In this document: one piece after another, positions 34,905 to 35,920 of the stretch
Position numbering within the stretch: the first letter of the stretch is position 1
Layout: every line of letters starts with the position of its first letter
Assembly: GCA_041484525.1 (NCBI GenBank)
Contig: JBGPHT010000072.1
Span: 1-35,920, forward strand
Source of the DNA: JBGPHT01 sp041484525
GTDB taxonomy: Bacteria > Acidobacteriota > Terriglobia > Bryobacterales > Bryobacteraceae
DNA: 35,920 bases
Reading direction: 5' to 3'
Program-made: the position numbers and the translations under genes
Notes under the pieces: generated by a model
Database searches by the model: none
The model's input: only the letters and a program-made list of their open reading frames with translations
What the model was told of the DNA's origin: nothing

Positions 34905-35840
34905 TCATCTCGATCCACCCAGCCGCACCCGAATGAATAACTGCAGGCCCAGCGGACGCACGCCGTAAATAGGCTGCGGCACGGGCGGCGCATGATAAAC
35001 GGTAAACTGGCCGCCGATCCCCGTGCTCAGGTGGCTCACGCTCCATGGCATCTCGCGCTCGTAACCGCTCGTGTAAGCCTGCACGCGCGCCAATCGCTGC
35101 TCGTCCACCAGCAGGACGAACGGCGCCTCTTCGAACAGAATGGTCGAATCCTTGTCCGCGCTTTCCGCCCTCCCCCAGACCCAATTTCGTTTCACGTGGA
35201 GCGTAGTTTCGGCCAGGAACGAGTTGTAAATCTGTCCGGGGATGCGCGTGGGGACGCTCACGATGTGGCGGGGTTGAAGGGCGGCCGTCTGCCGCGGGAG
35301 CACCGGAATGTTCGGCAATTGCGTGTATTCGAGGTCATGGTCGCGCCCCCAGATGAGCGACGTGGCCAACGTGCCGCTGCGGAGCGGCCGGACGTACTGC
35401 AGCGAGGCCGTGGACCGCAGCGACGGGCGCAGCGGGTGCGTGGCTTCGCGATGCGCCATGCGGCCCCTGGAGAACTGCCCCGACCATCGGTCGCTCGGAT
35501 TGACTGTGAGGCGCGCGGCGAAAGAGTCGATGCCACCGCCCTCGATGCCCCAGCGCTGCTCATCAGGTTCGCGCCCGTGGAATCCCGAAACCTCGAGGGT
35601 CACGGGTCCGTGGGTGGCGCCGGCCGTCACCACGTTGGTCGCGATGTGAGTGGAATCCTGCAAGTGGTGCGAGATGACGGCCACAGGATTCTCCGAGGAT
35701 GAGGGGCGGTGAGGATACGCCGGCGGACCCAGCGCCGGCTCGCCGCGCGGTCCGCCGTAGAGTTGGATGGCGGTGCGCTCGCCTAGCAGCCTGTGGTAAA
35801 GGTGGGTTTTTCTGAGCGAAGACCTTCGAAAAACGCGCAC
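34905..35840 (-). pseudogene. 5'-truncated outer-membrane beta-barrel-like protein gene
   Basis: 311 codons, GTG first. From about residue 18 on (LLGERTAIQLYGGPRGEPALGPPAYPHRP, then HHLQDSTHIATNVVTAG and SGFHGREPDEQRWG) it resembles a family of larger acidobacterial proteins that look like outer-membrane barrels. As I remember that family, this stretch is preceded by roughly 150 or more residues including a signal peptide. Here the first 17 codons (MRVFRRSSLRKTHLYHR) do not look like the family, there is no signal peptide, and an in-frame stop lies 15 bases upstream. None of the three leftward frames stays open across 35841-35920. A deletion or rearrangement of the 5' part is likely. It could still be a real short gene. 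It is convergent with the pseudokinase gene, with a four-base gap. Confidence 0.6.
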
Positions 35841-35920
35841 GAGGGGAGATGACTAAGTAACGTCACCACTCGTCAAAAGGTTACCGCTCGCTGCCGTCGT
35901 GCGATGTTAATTCCGAGGCC
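35841..35920. other. Right edge, no gene seen
   Basis: Short stretch upstream of the truncated barrel gene. All three leftward frames contain stops, and no promoter or repeat was recognised. Confidence 0.5.

Overview
The window is GC-rich bacterial chromosome, densely coded on both strands, with no tRNA, rRNA, CRISPR or insertion sequence that I can recognise. Several features point to the phylum Acidobacteriota, probably a Solibacter/Bryobacter-type soil organism: three 'ADOP' permeases (the MacB/FtsX-type duplicated permeases typical of acidobacteria), one with a PadR regulator; many secreted enzymes; a propeller-sensor hybrid histidine kinase; and a DUF5117/DUF5118 metalloprotease. The taxonomic call is an inference from gene families, not from a marker gene.

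Layout. 1-9.9 kb: a two-domain VOC protein, then three ADOP permeases (965 +, 3376-6003 -, 6863-9496 -), an RluA-type pseudouridine synthase between the second and third, and a padR gene directly upstream of the third. 9.9-13.5 kb: an isochorismatase-like hydrolase with an exported alpha/beta hydrolase (leftward), and an exported RidA protein with an M1 aminopeptidase (rightward). 13.6-20.5 kb: a 1189-residue hybrid histidine kinase, a secreted Ycf48-like propeller protein, a small secreted/membrane protein and a large secreted protein of unknown function. 20.5-23.1 kb: a 2-keto-3-deoxy sugar acid kinase convergent with a Tat-signal enolase-superfamily dehydratase, probably successive steps of aldonate catabolism, plus a small gene. 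23.2-29.4 kb: a rightward gene run of exported metalloprotease, UBP-type zinc finger, DUF5996, GH13 glycosidase and a small membrane protein. 29.5-33.5 kb: a leftward operon of OPT oligopeptide transporter, cytosolic DUF885-like peptidase (ATGA overlap), YjfB-like small protein and a small membrane protein. 33.5-35.9 kb: a pseudokinase-TM-SPOR protein, and a 5'-truncated outer-membrane protein gene.

The regulatory sequences are informative. The padR promoter is a strong sigma-70 type promoter overlaid by three GTATAG/CTATAC half-sites, and the other two ADOP genes carry different palindromes at their start regions. A LacI-type palindrome lies in the divergent promoter of the sugar-acid kinase. 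In many genes the -10-like hexamer lies only 6-14 bases from the start codon, which suggests leaderless or very short-leader mRNAs are common here.

The most unusual items are the pseudokinase fused to a peptidoglycan-binding SPOR domain, the eukaryote-like UBP zinc finger translationally overlapped with DUF5996 and followed by a GH13 enzyme, and the OPT/peptidase/YjfB-like operon. All functions are assigned by reading motifs by eye; no database search was run.
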